Shown: piece after piece, positions 19,016 through 27,555 of the stretch
How the letters are laid out: each line of letters opens with the position of its first letter
Position numbering within the stretch: the first letter of the stretch is position 1
Origin: PALSA-1004 sp963829085
Lineage (GTDB): Bacteria; Pseudomonadota; Gammaproteobacteria; Burkholderiales; SG8-41
DNA length: 64,000 nucleotides
Assembly: GCA_963829085.1 (NCBI GenBank)
Contig: CAWHHJ010000007.1
Coordinates: 124,001 to 188,000 of the forward strand
Reading direction: 5' to 3'
The notes under the pieces: model-generated
What the model was told of the DNA's origin: nothing
Seen by the model: the letters and a program-made list of their open reading frames with translations, nothing else
Database searches by the model: none
Position numbers and translations under genes: made by a program

Positions 19016-20020
19016 CTATTGCGGCGTAAGCCTGGCAGCCGTGACGACCCTGCGCCAGCGCAGCACATCATCTCGCAGGTAAGCAGCATATTCCTGCGCG
19101 CTGCTCGGCGCCGGTTCGAGGCTCAGTGCGGCGTAACGATCGCGGACGTCCGGCGTGCCGAGTGCCGCAACGATTGCAGTCTGCAGCCGCGCGATGATGG
19201 CAGCCGGCGTTGCGGCGGGTGCAAGGATCCCATAGCGCGTGTCGACCTGCACCTCAGGAAACCCCGCTTCAGCGAAAGTCGGCGTATCGGGCAGCGACTG
19301 GGCCCTCCGCCCGCTGGCAACCCCAAGCACCCGCGCTTTGCCCGCTTTAATCTGGCCGATGGCGCCCGGCGCGGAAATGAACATCGAATCCACATGACCG
19401 CCGATGACATCAGTCAGTGCAAGTGAGGCGCCTTTGTATGGCACGTGAACCATTTCGATGCCGGCAGTCAGCTTCAGCAATTCTGCGCCCAAATGCAAAG
19501 ATCCACCGCTACCCGAAGACGCGAAGTTCAATTTTCCCGGTTTAGATTTGGCCAACGCCACGAAGTCTTTGACGCTGCGCACGGGGACCGTGGGGTTGAC
19601 TACGAAGATGATGTCGCTGGTCGCGATCGAGCTCACGGCGGCGAAATCCCGGATCGGATCGAAAGGCAGTTTCGCGTACGTGCTCGCGTTGATTGTGAAT
19701 GAGGATGAGATCACGAGCAGGGTATAGCCGTCAGGCTGCGATTTCGCGACCATTTCGCTGCCGATGATTCCATTGGCGCCTGCGCGGTAGTCGATGACAA
19801 ACGGCTGTCCGAGCAGCTCGTAGAGTTTTTGTGCGACCGGCCGCACCGAAAGATCGTTCGGGCCGGCGGCAGCGAAGGGCACGATGATGCGAACAGGCTT
19901 AGCGGGGAATTCCTGCCCATGCGTGAATCCGCAGTGGACAGCTAAAGGCAAAATCAGCGCAGCATTGGCGTGTGCCAACCGGATTAAGCGGGGCGCTTGC
20001 ATTGACGCTTCGCGCCGCAT
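19016..20020 (-). CDS. Bug/TctC family solute-binding protein
   Basis: 334 residues with a signal peptide ending near FTHGQ, then FPAKPVRIIVPFAAAGPND, QPDGYTLLVI and VPYKGA. The first GG of the usual PGG loop is replaced (AAAG). It lies 5 bp downstream of a second, more divergent Bug gene in the same direction. OsmC starts 79 bp further on. Confidence 0.88.
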   Translation of the reverse strand: MRREASMQAPRLIRLAHANAALILPLAVHCGFTHGQEFPAKPVRIIVPFAAAGPNDLSVRPVAQKLYELLGQPFVIDYRAGANGIIGSEMVAKSQPDGYTLLVISSSFTINASTYAKLPFDPIRDFAAVSSIATSDIIFVVNPTVPVRSVKDFVALAKSKPGKLNFASSGSGGSLHLGAELLKLTAGIEMVHVPYKGASLALTDVIGGHVDSMFISAPGAIGQIKAGKARVLGVASGRRAQSLPDTPTFAEAGFPEVQVDTRYGILAPAATPAAIIARLQTAIVAALGTPDVRDRYAALSLEPAPSSAQEYAAYLRDDVLRWRRVVTAARLTPQ

Positions 20021-20025
20021 ATCAC

Positions 20026-20975
20026 CTACTTGATAAGACCCATGCGTTTCGCGACCGGGATGTACGCCTGCATGCGTTCCTTCATGAACTGATCGACTTT
20101 ATCGATGTTGATGTCGATCAAATCGAAGCCGGCTTTCGCTGCAAGGTCCTTCATTTCCGGATCAGTGTTTAGCACGCTCCACAAATCCGAGAGCCGCCGG
20201 CGCGCTTCCATCGGCGTTGATTTCGGCACGCCGATGCCGCCATAACCGCCGTCGACCCAATCCAGGCCGAGCTCTTTAAACGTCGGCACGTCCGGTAGCT
20301 GCGGATCGCGCTTGTCTTTCGCGATGGCGAGCGCGCGTACCTTACCTTTGTTGCTGACCGCGAATGCGCTATACGCCATTGCACCCGACACGTGACCGCC
20401 GAGAACCGCCGGAACGAGATCCCCCGTACCTTTGTAGGGAACATACATGGTGTGTATGCCCGTCAACAGGTTCAGCTTCTCATGCGCGGCGTGATTTGCG
20501 GAGTTGGAGCCGGATCCTGCCAGCGTCAATTTGCCCGGCTGCTCTTTAGCGATGCGAATGAGATCCTGATATGTCTTGATGGGGCTTTGCTCGGGCACGA
20601 CGATCGCGTCGGCCATGTAGCGAAACCAGTATATCGGCGTGATGTCTTCCGTCTTGTACTGGACCTGGCCTTCCATCGGCTGCAGCACGATATGCGGCAG
20701 CGTGACGCCGACAATGTTGTAGCCGTCGCCCGGCAGACTGTTCATCTGCGACCACATGAGTCCACCACTCGCGCCGGGCTTGTACTGGACAATAGTTTCG
20801 ATGCCGGGGCATTTGCGCTTCAGCACAAGTTGCTGCTGCCGCGCGGACTGATCTGACTCGCCGCCGGGCGGAAAGCCCTGCCAGTACGAATATTTTTTTC
20901 AGGACACCATTGAGCTGTGACGTTGAGCGAAAACACCGCCGCGCAAACGGCAACGGCGAGCGTAATACATTTCAT
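20026..20975 (-). pseudogene. Divergent Bug/TctC family solute-binding protein, frameshifted in a poly-A run
   Basis: From the ATG at 20975, preceded by AGGAG, there is a signal peptide (MKCITLAVAVCAAVFSLNVT) and mature start AQWCPEK. The frame then breaks in a seven-base homopolymer at 20893-20899. With one more A it reads KKYSYWQGFPPGGESD and joins the long second frame (LKRKCPGIETIVQYKPGASGG, VPYKGTGDLVPAVLGG) through to the stop. Overall length matches the family, but the sequence is less typical: GDGYNIVGV replaces PDGYTLL. Likely intact if the homopolymer is an assembly error. Confidence 0.75.
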
Positions 20976-21040
20976 CTACGGCTCCTGGAACGGCTGGCAA
21001 TGAAGTGAAGCGCCTTGATCCAGTTTATACGATTTTCATT

Positions 21041-21181
21041 TCACGTCGCGGAGGTCGGTGGCGATTCGCGTCGCCAGCGTTTCAGGAATTTACGGGTGAG
21101 ATCGACCACGCGTTCGACGTCATGCATGTTGTTATAAAGATGCAGCGAGAACCGCAGCAAGCCGCGGCGTGCCAGGTCCAT
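21041..21181 (-). pseudogene. C-terminal remnant of a class V aminotransferase
   Basis: A 46-residue frame, MDLARRGLLRFSLHLYNNMH followed by DVERVVDLTRKFLKRW, matches the extreme C-terminus of class V PLP aminotransferases (cysteine desulfurase-like; the RFS.HLYN..DVERVVDL pattern). A stop codon lies three codons upstream of its ATG, and the space up to the PrpF gene is only about 20 bp, so no catalytic domain remains. It is a relic of a deletion within the catabolic cluster. Confidence 0.6.
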
Positions 21182-21200
21182 GTCTCGTCGCTAACGGTGG

Positions 21201-22328
21201 CTAAGCAGCAAGCGCGAGCTGCGCTGCATCACGCGCTCTGCCCCGCCCATCCCAGACGCTGGCTGGAATACAAATCTGCCCTTCAAAAAGCTTGCGGCAC
21301 GTGCGCAACAGCGTTGCCTCTTCAAGCGTGAATTTATCGCCGATCTGGCGGGCCAACACTTCGACGTCGATAACGCCGCCCGGATGCTCGATCGCTATCG
21401 TCTGGCGCGCGCTGCCTTTGAGTTTCGCCATGGACTTAGCAACCGTGCCCGGCAGCATGCACGCGGCTGACAGCGCCATCGAGCCGGTCACTGAATAAGT
21501 CGCGTGGCAGTTGAATGGCACGAAATCGCGCGAGGCGATGGTACCTCCGGCGCCCGGCGATGCGACCAACACAGGTTTAGGGATCACCAGATGACTGCAG
21601 TCACCGAGCCCCATGCGCTTGCCCGCTTCAACGCGGATACGTTCGAGCCGCGCAATCAATGCGGCATCGCGATCGAGTTCCGCCTTGCTCTCGTAACCTG
21701 TTTTGCCGAGCGCGCTTGCTGCTACGATCACCATGGGCACAGCGACGTCGATGCAGGTCACGCCTACGCCGTCGATTTCTTCGCTTGCCCGCCCCGTCGG
21801 TAGAAGCTTGCCGGTCTTGCTGCCTACAGTGCCCGCAAAATTCTCTTTGACCGGAGCGGCCGTACCCGGCACACCATCGATCGCGGCGGCGCCTTCGTAG
21901 GTGACTTGTCCGCCGGGCGTCTGAATCACGACTTCTATCTTCGATTCGGTATTGATGTTGTAAATCGAGATGCGCGTCTCTGGATCGCCTGCTTCCATCA
22001 GCCCCATCTCGAGCGAGAACGGTCCGACGGCACTCAGCATGTTGCCGCAGTTCGACGAGTAATCCACGAGATCGGATTCGGGATTCACTTGCACGAACAA
22101 ATAATCGACGTCGATACCCGGCCGCGCGGATTTCGATACGACCGCTATCTTGCTTGTGAGCGTTTCAGCGCCACCGATGCCATCGATCTGTCGAGCGTGC
22201 GGCGAACCCATAGCGGAGAGCAACGCACGATCGAGCGTCCGGCGATCCGCGGGAAGATCGCTTGCCAGGATGAGCGGACCTTTCGATGTGCCGCCGCGGT
22301 AAAGATACGCTGGAATTTTTGTCATCAT
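21201..22328 (-). CDS. PrpF family isomerase (methylaconitate / 4-oxalomesaconate tautomerase type)
   Basis: About 375 residues of the PrpF family, with a DAP-epimerase-like double-barrel fold. Members isomerise 2-methylaconitate or tautomerise 4-oxalomesaconate. Evidence is the N-terminal IPAYLYRGGTSKG with the conserved Lys, DSP-like HARQIDGIGGAETLTSK, VDYSSNCGNMLSAVGPF, and CHATYSVTGSMALSAACMLPGT. Two adjacent ATGs at 22328 and 22325 are possible starts. It lies in a run with MmgE/PrpD and Bug genes. The pairing with PrpD-type dehydratase suggests handling of a branched tricarboxylate (inference). Confidence 0.85.
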   Translation of the reverse strand: MMTKIPAYLYRGGTSKGPLILASDLPADRRTLDRALLSAMGSPHARQIDGIGGAETLTSKIAVVSKSARPGIDVDYLFVQVNPESDLVDYSSNCGNMLSAVGPFSLEMGLMEAGDPETRISIYNINTESKIEVVIQTPGGQVTYEGAAAIDGVPGTAAPVKENFAGTVGSKTGKLLPTGRASEEIDGVGVTCIDVAVPMVIVAASALGKTGYESKAELDRDAALIARLERIRVEAGKRMGLGDCSHLVIPKPVLVASPGAGGTIASRDFVPFNCHATYSVTGSMALSAACMLPGTVAKSMAKLKGSARQTIAIEHPGGVIDVEVLARQIGDKFTLEEATLLRTCRKLFEGQICIPASVWDGRGRARDAAQLALAA

Positions 22329-22377
22329 GATTGCCGTCCAGACTGATGTGTTAAGTGCAATTATACGAGCGGACCTG

Positions 22378-23340
22378 TTACTCGAGCCTGATGCCGGCGG
22401 AGCGGGCGACACCGCCCCAGCGCGTCATTTCCGAAGAAATCATCGCAGCGAGCTCCTGCGGACTCGCGCTCGGCGTTACTTCAATGATGGCTGCCGCAAA
22501 ACGGTCCACGATGTCCCGTTGCTCCAGTATGCGAAAGAACGCACGATGCAGCTTCGCGAGCACCGGCGCGGATGTATTCGCTGCCGTAACGAGTATGTAC
22601 CAGTTGGTCACGACGTAATTGTTGACGCCGGCTTCGAGCATCGTCGGAACGTCGGGAGCAAGCGATGTGCGCTTCGCTGACGTAACGGCGAGAACTCGCA
22701 TCTTGCCACCCTTGATGAGCGGCATCACGCTGGGCGCTGTGGCAATGATCGCTTGCACTTGCCCGCCCATGAGATCGGTCAACGCCGGACCCGTCCCTTT
22801 GTACGGAACCGTCGTTACATCGATGCTGCTCGTCGCAGCAAACAAAGTACCGGCGAGATGGGTAATGCTGCCATTTCCGGAATTCGCCATCGCGACTTTA
22901 CCGGGCTGCGCTTTAGCGAGGGCGATGAATTCGCGCACGCTGCTGGCTGCGACGCCCGGATGCACGACGAACATGAGTGGCGTCGTCGCAAGCTGCGTGA
23001 CCGGCGAAAAGCTTTTGACCGGATCGTAGCCGGGCTTACTGTATATGGTGTTATTGACTGCGAAAGGCGTGTCCGCGAGCAGCAGCGTATATCCGTCGTT
23101 CGGAGAGTTGGCAACGAGTTGGGTTGCCATAAGCGAGGCGGCACCCGGACGATTGTCGACGACGCCGTTCTGACCCACGACTTCCGGCAGCTTTGCCGCG
23201 ACTACGCGTGCAACGAAGTCGCTGCCGCCGCCCGGCGCGAATGGCACCACGATGCGAATCGGTCGCTCGGGAAATGCGGTTTCAGCGGCGATTGTGACGG
23301 CTGGTACTGATACAAGCACAAATAGCCAGGCTCGATTCAT
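22378..23340 (-). CDS. Bug/TctC family solute-binding protein
   Basis: 320 residues. The signal peptide MNRAWLFVLVSVPAVTIAAE precedes FPERPIRIVVPFAPGGGSD, then SPNDGYTLLLAD and VPYKGT. CAGGAAA stands before the ATG. It lies between PrpF and another Bug gene in a minus-strand operon, so two binding proteins of the same family appear to be co-transcribed. Confidence 0.9.
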   Translation of the reverse strand: MNRAWLFVLVSVPAVTIAAETAFPERPIRIVVPFAPGGGSDFVARVVAAKLPEVVGQNGVVDNRPGAASLMATQLVANSPNDGYTLLLADTPFAVNNTIYSKPGYDPVKSFSPVTQLATTPLMFVVHPGVAASSVREFIALAKAQPGKVAMANSGNGSITHLAGTLFAATSSIDVTTVPYKGTGPALTDLMGGQVQAIIATAPSVMPLIKGGKMRVLAVTSAKRTSLAPDVPTMLEAGVNNYVVTNWYILVTAANTSAPVLAKLHRAFFRILEQRDIVDRFAAAIIEVTPSASPQELAAMISSEMTRWGGVARSAGIRLE

Positions 23341-23393
23341 TTAATTTTCCTGAGTTGATGTTGGATCGAAAAGTATCTGCCGATCACCGGTCG

Positions 23394-24389
23394 TTACGGC
23401 GTGCCCTCGATCGGCTTGATGCCCGCGGTCTTTACCACCGATATCCAGCGTGCGATTTCCGCTTTGATGATCTGTGAAAATTCGTCGGGCGTGTTACCGA
23501 CGGTCTGATAACCCTGCGCCGAAAGGCGTTCAGTGACTTCATTCGCATTCAGCGCTTTAATCGCGTGGTCGCGCAGTTTCGCGATAATGGACGGCGGCGT
23601 GCGGAGCGGCGCGAGCAGTCCCTGCCATGTGCGCACATCGAAGCCGGGCACCGTTTCCGCGACAGACGGCACCTCCGGCGTCGCGGGCACGCGGTTAAGG
23701 CTGGTTACTGCGATTGCACGCAACTTTCCAGCGCGCACCAGCGGCAGAGCGGTCGGCATGGTGCTGAGCGACAACTGCACCTGGCCGCCGACCACATCGG
23801 CGGTTGCCTGCGGCGCGCCCTTATAAGGAACGTTGACGATATCGACGCCGGCCATCGTTTTAAAAAGCTCACCGGCGAGATGCGAACCGACGCCGATGCC
23901 GCCGGACGCATAGTTGATCTGTCCCGGTTTGCTTTTAGCAAGCGCGATTAACTCAGCGACGTTTCTAACCGGCAGCGATGGATGCGCGACAAGCAGATAC
24001 GGCGTTGATGCGAGCATGGTGATCGGCGCGAAATCACGTGCCGGGTCATACGGCAGCTTGCTGTACATGCTCGCGTTGATGGTGTGCGCCGACGAGACCA
24101 TGACGATCGTGTAACCGTCCGGCGCTGCCTTGGCCGCGAGATCCGACCCGATGATTCCGCCGGCACCCGCACGATTGTCGATCACAATCTGCTGCGCGAG
24201 CGACTCCGCCATCTTCTGGCCGATCGTGCGTGCGACGATATCGGCGCCACTGCCGGCAGGAAACGTCACGATCATGCGAATCGGCTTCGTCGGATAACTC
24301 TGCGCGCAGGCGTCTGAGATTGTGCAACCCAGTCCGAGCACGCATAGCGCCGCTGCACATCGTTCGGCCGCATTTCTGGAAGTCGTCAT
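23394..24389 (-). CDS. Bug/TctC family solute-binding protein
   Basis: 331 residues. The signal peptide ends ACAQ, then YPTKPIRMIVTFPAGSGAD, APDGYTIVMV and VPYKGA. It begins 6 bp after the MmgE/PrpD stop codon, so the two are clearly co-transcribed. The ligand may be the substrate of that dehydratase or of the upstream HyuAB enzyme (inference). Confidence 0.9.
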   Translation of the reverse strand: MTTSRNAAERCAAALCVLGLGCTISDACAQSYPTKPIRMIVTFPAGSGADIVARTIGQKMAESLAQQIVIDNRAGAGGIIGSDLAAKAAPDGYTIVMVSSAHTINASMYSKLPYDPARDFAPITMLASTPYLLVAHPSLPVRNVAELIALAKSKPGQINYASGGIGVGSHLAGELFKTMAGVDIVNVPYKGAPQATADVVGGQVQLSLSTMPTALPLVRAGKLRAIAVTSLNRVPATPEVPSVAETVPGFDVRTWQGLLAPLRTPPSIIAKLRDHAIKALNANEVTERLSAQGYQTVGNTPDEFSQIIKAEIARWISVVKTAGIKPIEGTP

Positions 24390-24395
24390 GCGCGA

Positions 24396-25782
24396 CTACT
24401 TCTGATGCCGCAGCGGTTCCTGAAAATCCTTGAGCGTCGGGCTGGACTCGAGCTGCTTGATTCGTGCCAGACAATCGTCGATATGCGATTCGGCGAGCAC
24501 GCGTTTCGCGTTGCGCACGAACTTCTCGATAAGGTCCGCATGCACCTGATCGCCGTCGACCGCTGGAACTGAGAAGCCTGACGTGATGTGCCGCGACACC
24601 GACTTCCCGTTCTTCAGCTTGATCACAACTTCCATGCCGAGGAAATCCTTGCCCTTGGTGAAATCAAGGTTCGCCATCGCGGGATGTGGTTCGATGCTGA
24701 CGCGCTTGATCAGCGCGCGAATCTTCGGGTCCTGCGCCCTGTTTTCATAGAACTGCTCGACCTCCAACTGGCCGTCGACGAGCGCTGCAGCGACGCAGTA
24801 GTGAAGACTCAGCTTCCCTTCAAGACCGGTCTGTGGGTCACTGTTCCACAACGAGTGCTGCGTCATATGGTTGGTGAGGCAGCGCACCGTCTCTACATCG
24901 TCTGCCTTGACACCGTCTTCACGCATCATCTGCAGAACTGCGACCACGCCGGCCTGCGTATGAAAGTTCGACGGAAAAATTTTGAACGCGAGTCCTGGAT
25001 CGAGTATCTCGAGCGGCTTGCCGATTTTTTTCGCGAGCGCATCGTAATCGCCCGGCTTGCCGCCGGAGAACGCATGCGCATAACCGTGCGGGTCTTCGAT
25101 CAGATCCGGCGCACCCACAAATCCGTCGCGCGCGAGCATGGCCGCGGCCATTCCTCCGCGGGCGGCGAGTCCCGCGTGCAGCGGCTTCGCCATCCTGCCG
25201 AGGTGCGGACGCAGCCCGCATGAATGGGTCGATGCAAGGCCCAGCGCATTTTCCATGGTCGACGGCGTCGAAGTTCCACACTTTTCCGACTGCCGCCGCT
25301 GCGCCTAGGGTGCCGATAATGGCGGTCGGATGGTAGCCCAGCACGATTGTCTGCGGCGTGATGAGGCGTCCCAACTTCGCGCACACCTCAACAGCGGCTA
25401 CATAGGCAGTGATGAAGTCCTTGCCTGTCACTGCCTGCATCTCGCACGCAACGAACAGTGCGGGCATGGTCACGACGCTCGGATGGCCCGCCATGCCAAA
25501 CGTCGCGTCGTCGTATTCTTCCCAGTGCGCCATGGTGCCATTGAACAGCGCCGCCGCTTCGGCAGACATGCGCTCGCTATCGCCGATAATCGTGGCAGGA
25601 CCCCTGGCGTACTGCGACCAAACGTGTTGCCTGACAAGCTTGAGACCGTCAGCCGGACAACCGGCGAGTGCAACCGCGAAATAATCGGTGACTGCTGCTT
25701 TGACCCATGGCACGACTTCGCGCGGTAGGTCTTGATAGCGCAGATCCACGATCCAGCGTGACAGCGTTTTTGTGAAACCCAT
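24396..25782 (-). pseudogene. MmgE/PrpD family protein, frameshifted
   Basis: Two frames give one ~460-residue MmgE/PrpD protein (2-methylcitrate dehydratase / iminodisuccinate epimerase-like). Frame one has WIVDLRYQDLPREVVPWVK, GTMAHWEEYDDA (the DFDD-like catalytic region) and GYHPTAIIGTLGAAAAVG, ending at VWNFDAVD. Frame two resumes with MENALGLASTHS and runs to the normal C-terminus. One extra base sits near 25257. It lies downstream of hyuAB and upstream of Bug genes. A second, intact family member lies at 30684-32111 across the divergent LysR gene. Confidence 0.82.
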
Positions 25783-25900
25783 TCGTTCTCCCTCGTGAAA
25801 TCGCTTGCAGACGCTTCCTTCGCGCGATGCTCTCGCGTAAGTGCGAGGGAGGAGACTGGCGCGTTATTGTCGTTGCCGGGTCACCAGCCGACCACAATTC

Positions 25901-27553
25901 TCAATTGCGTGCGAGCCGCTCCTCACGTGCATCGCGTTCCGCCGCGGCTGCATCGCGCTGCGCAGCATCGCCATAACCGGCTCCCGACGGCGTACAGATG
26001 CGCAAAATGCTGTCTTTCGGCAACGCCACTTCGCCTGACGCGGCAGGCAGTTTCTGCGCGTGCGGCGTATCGGGGTTGAGTATGAACGCGCCGCATGCAC
26101 CATCGCCGCCGTTTTGCATGCCGCACGCTGCAACGTTCTGACGCTCGGAGGATAAGCTGACGACGATATCGTCGCTCAATACCCGGTAATCGCGCACCAC
26201 TCCCATGCCGCCGCGGTACTGTCCCGTGCCTGCCGAGCCTTCCCATAAAGCATAGCGCTCGACGCGGAATGGATAAGCATGCTCGAGCGCCTCGACCGGC
26301 AGATTCGACGAACCGGATGCATGCACGCGCACGCCGTCGACACCATCGCGATTCGCGCGTGCGCCCATGCCGCCCGCGAGCGTTTCGTAGTTGACGAAGT
26401 AAGCGCCCGTTCGCGGATCGGAACCCGCGAGCACGTAAAGATGATGCGGCCCGCTGCCCGCGAGCGCCTTGTCCGGCATCGCCTGCGACAGTGCGTTTGC
26501 AATGACATCGCCGAGCACGCTCGCTGAAATCGAGCGGCAGCCGATTGCCGCCGGCGGAACAGGACCGACAACGCAACCGAGTGGCGCGCTGATGTTGAGT
26601 GTCCTGTAGTAGCCCGCGTTCGCTGGCACTTCGGGATCGAGCAAACTCTTGGCGACGGTGTAAACAGTCGCAAGCAAGGCGCGATAGGGGATATTGCGCG
26701 CGGTCTCGAGCTGCTTACCGGAACCCGTGAAATCGAAATCGATGCGCCCGCGCTGCACGGTCATTGCGAGTTTTATGGCGCAGCGCTCGCCTTCCTTGTT
26801 ACCGTCGAGAAAATCTTCCGCTTCGTAGCGTCCCGGCGGCAGCCGGTTGATGGCCGCGCGGAATCGCTTTTCGGTGAAATCGAGATACGCGGCTATCGTG
26901 GATGCTGTATCTCTCGCCCCATAGCGGCCGAACAATTGCAACACGCTCTTCATGCCGACATTGTTCGCAGCGAACTGCGCGTTGAGATCTCCGATGCGCT
27001 CGTCGGGCGTACGCGAATTGAGCAGAATGATATCGACCACGTCACGATTCACCTTGCCTTCGCGCATCACGCGCACCGGCGGAATGCGGATACCTTCCTG
27101 GTAGATGCTCTTGCAAACCGCCGCCTCGGAACCGGGAACCATACCGCCGACATCGGCGTGGTGCGCGATATTGGCGACGAATGCAACGATTTTGTTGCCG
27201 ATGTAGACCGGTGCGATGATATTGATGTCCGGTAGATGTGTGCCGCCGCCGTTGTAAGGATCATTCGCGACGAACTGGTCGCCCGGCAAAATCTCTTTCA
27301 GCGGATAACGCTTGAGAATCTCGTCGACCGCGCCGACCATCGAGCCCAAGTGAATGGGGACGCGCTGGGCAAGCGCAATGACCTGACCCTGCGCATCGAA
27401 TATTGCCGTCGAACAATCGGCCCGCTCCTTGATGTTGGGCGAGAACGCGGTTCGCTGCAGCGTCGCGCCCATCTCTTCCGCGGTGGCGAGCAGATAACGC
27501 GCAACCACTTCGGCTTTGATCGGATCGACCTTGCCTGCTTTCTTCGCTGCCAT
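25901..27553 (-). CDS. hyuB: Hydantoinase B / oxoprolinase family subunit
   Basis: About 550 residues of HyuB: EMGATLQRTAFSPNIKERAD, NDPYNGGGTHLPDI, IAHHADVGGMVPGS, and the C-terminal GTGQYRGGMG and PSGAGYGDA. The frame opens with a TTG overlapping the hyuA stop, but the ATG at 27553 is the better start (AAGG upstream). The tail after GYGDA is rich in Ala, Glu and Arg and looks like a helical extension. Acts with the HyuA subunit directly upstream. Confidence 0.88.
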   Translation of the reverse strand: MAAKKAGKVDPIKAEVVARYLLATAEEMGATLQRTAFSPNIKERADCSTAIFDAQGQVIALAQRVPIHLGSMVGAVDEILKRYPLKEILPGDQFVANDPYNGGGTHLPDINIIAPVYIGNKIVAFVANIAHHADVGGMVPGSEAAVCKSIYQEGIRIPPVRVMREGKVNRDVVDIILLNSRTPDERIGDLNAQFAANNVGMKSVLQLFGRYGARDTASTIAAYLDFTEKRFRAAINRLPPGRYEAEDFLDGNKEGERCAIKLAMTVQRGRIDFDFTGSGKQLETARNIPYRALLATVYTVAKSLLDPEVPANAGYYRTLNISAPLGCVVGPVPPAAIGCRSISASVLGDVIANALSQAMPDKALAGSGPHHLYVLAGSDPRTGAYFVNYETLAGGMGARANRDGVDGVRVHASGSSNLPVEALEHAYPFRVERYALWEGSAGTGQYRGGMGVVRDYRVLSDDIVVSLSSERQNVAACGMQNGGDGACGAFILNPDTPHAQKLPAASGEVALPKDSILRICTPSGAGYGDAAQRDAAAAERDAREERLARN

Positions 27554-27555
27554 TC

